From Desulfobacterales bacterium (GTDB lineage Bacteria; Desulfobacterota; DSM-4660; Desulfatiglandales; Desulfatiglandaceae), in NCBI GenBank assembly GCA_022013615.1, contig JAKLQB010000522.1, positions 1 to 6,476 of the forward strand: 6,476 bases of DNA, given 5' to 3'. Under the pieces are notes generated by a model, which ran no database searches, was not told where the DNA came from, and saw only the letters and a program-made list of their open reading frames with translations. Both the position numbers and the translations under genes were made by a program. Of the stretch, positions 5,334 through 6,476 are shown one piece after another (positions within the stretch are counted from its first letter, which is position 1; the number at the start of each line of letters is the position of its first letter).

Positions 5334-6476
5334 TCACTCTACTTTAATCCTGGCACCGTCCACCAGGGTTGGTGTTGGCTCCGAAATGTAGCGGTCTCCT
5401 TCCTTGAGCCCTGAAAGGACTTCAACTGACTCCCCAGAGGTCTTACCAATGCGAATAAGACGAAAGTTTGCTATGCTGTCAGCATCCACCAGATAGAGTC
5501 CGGTGAGTTGCCCGCGGGTAATTACCGCTTTGCGGGGAATCAGAAGTTTTTTTGTATGGCCCATTGGAATCTCTACCCGGGCGAACAGACCGGATCTGAC
5601 CTTTTTATCTATAGGCAGGTTAATCTTGACGATAAAGGAGCGGCTTTTCTGGTCTGCACTGGGAACGATGGTGCACACATCCCCCTCCAAAGGTCCTGTT
5701 TCCAGGGCAGGGACTTTTACAAATACCTTCTGCTGGGGCTGAACATAGCCGATATATGTCTCCGGCAATATCATATCCACACAAAAGCCATAGGTGGTTT
5801 CAAGGGTTAGGAGCGGGGTTCCCGGCGAAGCGAGGTCCCCTTTATCGACTAATTTTTCGGTGATAATACCGTCGTGAGGAGCGGTAATCACTGCATCTTT
5901 TTTGGTTACCCGCACTCCCACCACCTCCGCTTCTGCCTGTTTGACACGGGCAGTGGCTGCATCTACCATTGCCTCTGCCTTTTGCAGATCTGCCTTTGCC
6001 TGGCTATAGCTTGCTTCTTTTCCCTCAAAGTTTTGTGCGCTTATCAAGTCTTGTTTTTTAAGGTCTCGATATCTTTCGTATGTGGCAAGCGCAAATTTTT
6101 CTTGAGCTTTCGCTCCATCACTGGCAGATATGGCTGCTGTCAGTGCCTTCTTGGCCTCAGACAGACCTGCTTTAGCCTTATTCAATCCGGCCTCCACCTG
6201 CCGCTGGTCCATAATGATAAGGGTGTCTCCTTTTTTCACCCGGTCTCCTTCTCGTACACGAACAGACTCTACAGTGCCAAGCAGCTTGCTGGCTAAATTA
6301 CTGGTGATTCCAGCCTTTACTGTTCCAACGGCTTCATAAATTAGAGGCTGGTCAGTCATTCGAGCGGTTTCCACTGATATATCCATTACCACTGGTGGGG
6401 ATTTTGAAGAGGCCCCGGGTTCAATTTTTTCGCTGCACGCTGGCAAAGAAAAAAGCAGCAAAGGGACGAATAGACA
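5334..6476 (-). CDS. Efflux RND transporter periplasmic adaptor subunit (HlyD/AcrA-like lipoprotein), 5' end outside window
   Basis: This protein bridges the inner-membrane RND pump and an outer membrane channel. The frame is open to the right edge, so the true start is outside. The first in-window start-like codon is only a TTG at 6461, inside the signal peptide, and 380 residues are visible. The visible start, CLFVPLLLFSLPACSEK, is the end of a lipoprotein signal peptide with lipobox LPAC; the modified Cys is visible residue 14. In visible numbering it is followed by the first half of a lipoyl/barrel-sandwich domain (about 50-90, GTVESVRVREGDRVKKGDTL), an Ala/Lys/Glu-rich coiled-coil hairpin (about 92-187), the second lipoyl half (about 195-225, ITAPHDGIITEKLVDKGD), a beta-barrel (about 230-305) and a membrane-proximal domain (about 306-380, LIPRKAVI ... 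VLSGLKEGDRYI). It ends 75 bp before the permease start on the same strand, with no terminator between. The substrate cannot be inferred. Confidence 0.92.
   Translation of the reverse strand, partial: CLFVPLLLFSLPACSEKIEPGASSKSPPVVMDISVETARMTDQPLIYEAVGTVKAGITSNLASKLLGTVESVRVREGDRVKKGDTLIIMDQRQVEAGLNKAKAGLSEAKKALTAAISASDGAKAQEKFALATYERYRDLKKQDLISAQNFEGKEASYSQAKADLQKAEAMVDAATARVKQAEAEVVGVRVTKKDAVITAPHDGIITEKLVDKGDLASPGTPLLTLETTYGFCVDMILPETYIGYVQPQQKVFVKVPALETGPLEGDVCTIVPSADQKSRSFIVKINLPIDKKVRSGLFARVEIPMGHTKKLLIPRKAVITRGQLTGLYLVDADSIANFRLIRIGKTSGESVEVLSGLKEGDRYISEPTPTLVDGARIKVE

Noticed and set aside
6459..6461. TTG as the start of the adaptor gene
   Set aside because: The frame stays open to the window edge and this codon lies inside the hydrophobic core of the signal peptide, so the true start is outside the window.

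Overview
The window reads as part of a Gram-negative bacterial chromosome. A tripartite RND efflux system with a lipoprotein adaptor implies an outer membrane. The style of the RND and adaptor proteins, and the short gtcaagacctgac motif near the left end, remind me of Desulfobacterota (former deltaproteobacteria). That taxonomic guess is inference from memory. Every gene I can support lies on the minus strand, so the story runs from right to left.

Right part (about 1994-6476): an RND efflux operon. The periplasmic adaptor (membrane fusion protein, lipoprotein) runs off the right edge. It is followed after 75 bp by the inner-membrane RND permease. The permease is split in two frames by a run of eight G (eight C on the coding strand) at 4860-4867. 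Dropping one base restores a full-length protein of about 1087 residues with 12 membrane segments. As written, the gene is broken, phase-variable, recoded or mis-sequenced. No TolC-like outer membrane gene is visible.

Middle (about 1045-1850): a 'mobile mystery' A/B pair, a toxin-antitoxin-like module. Protein A, an Xre-type helix-turn-helix regulator, is intact. Protein B, the Fic-domain partner, is cut down to its first 67 residues and has lost the whole catalytic part. Upstream of A lie three copies of a 16-bp palindrome (ACAAYA-N4-TRTTGT) with starts exactly 33 bp apart. This looks like a multi-site operator, probably for A itself.

Left part (1-1001): an intact ADP-ribosylglycohydrolase (DraG/ARH family) starts 43 bp after the truncated B gene, where the rest of the Fic gene would be expected. 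It has its own ribosome binding site and probably shares the operator-controlled transcript. A small hairpin followed by T7 lies about 35 bp past its stop codon. The first 206 bases hold no supported gene.

The point of most interest is the arrangement of an intact A-type regulator with phased operators, a Fic toxin deleted at an imperfect palindrome, and an ADP-ribosyl hydrolase in its place.
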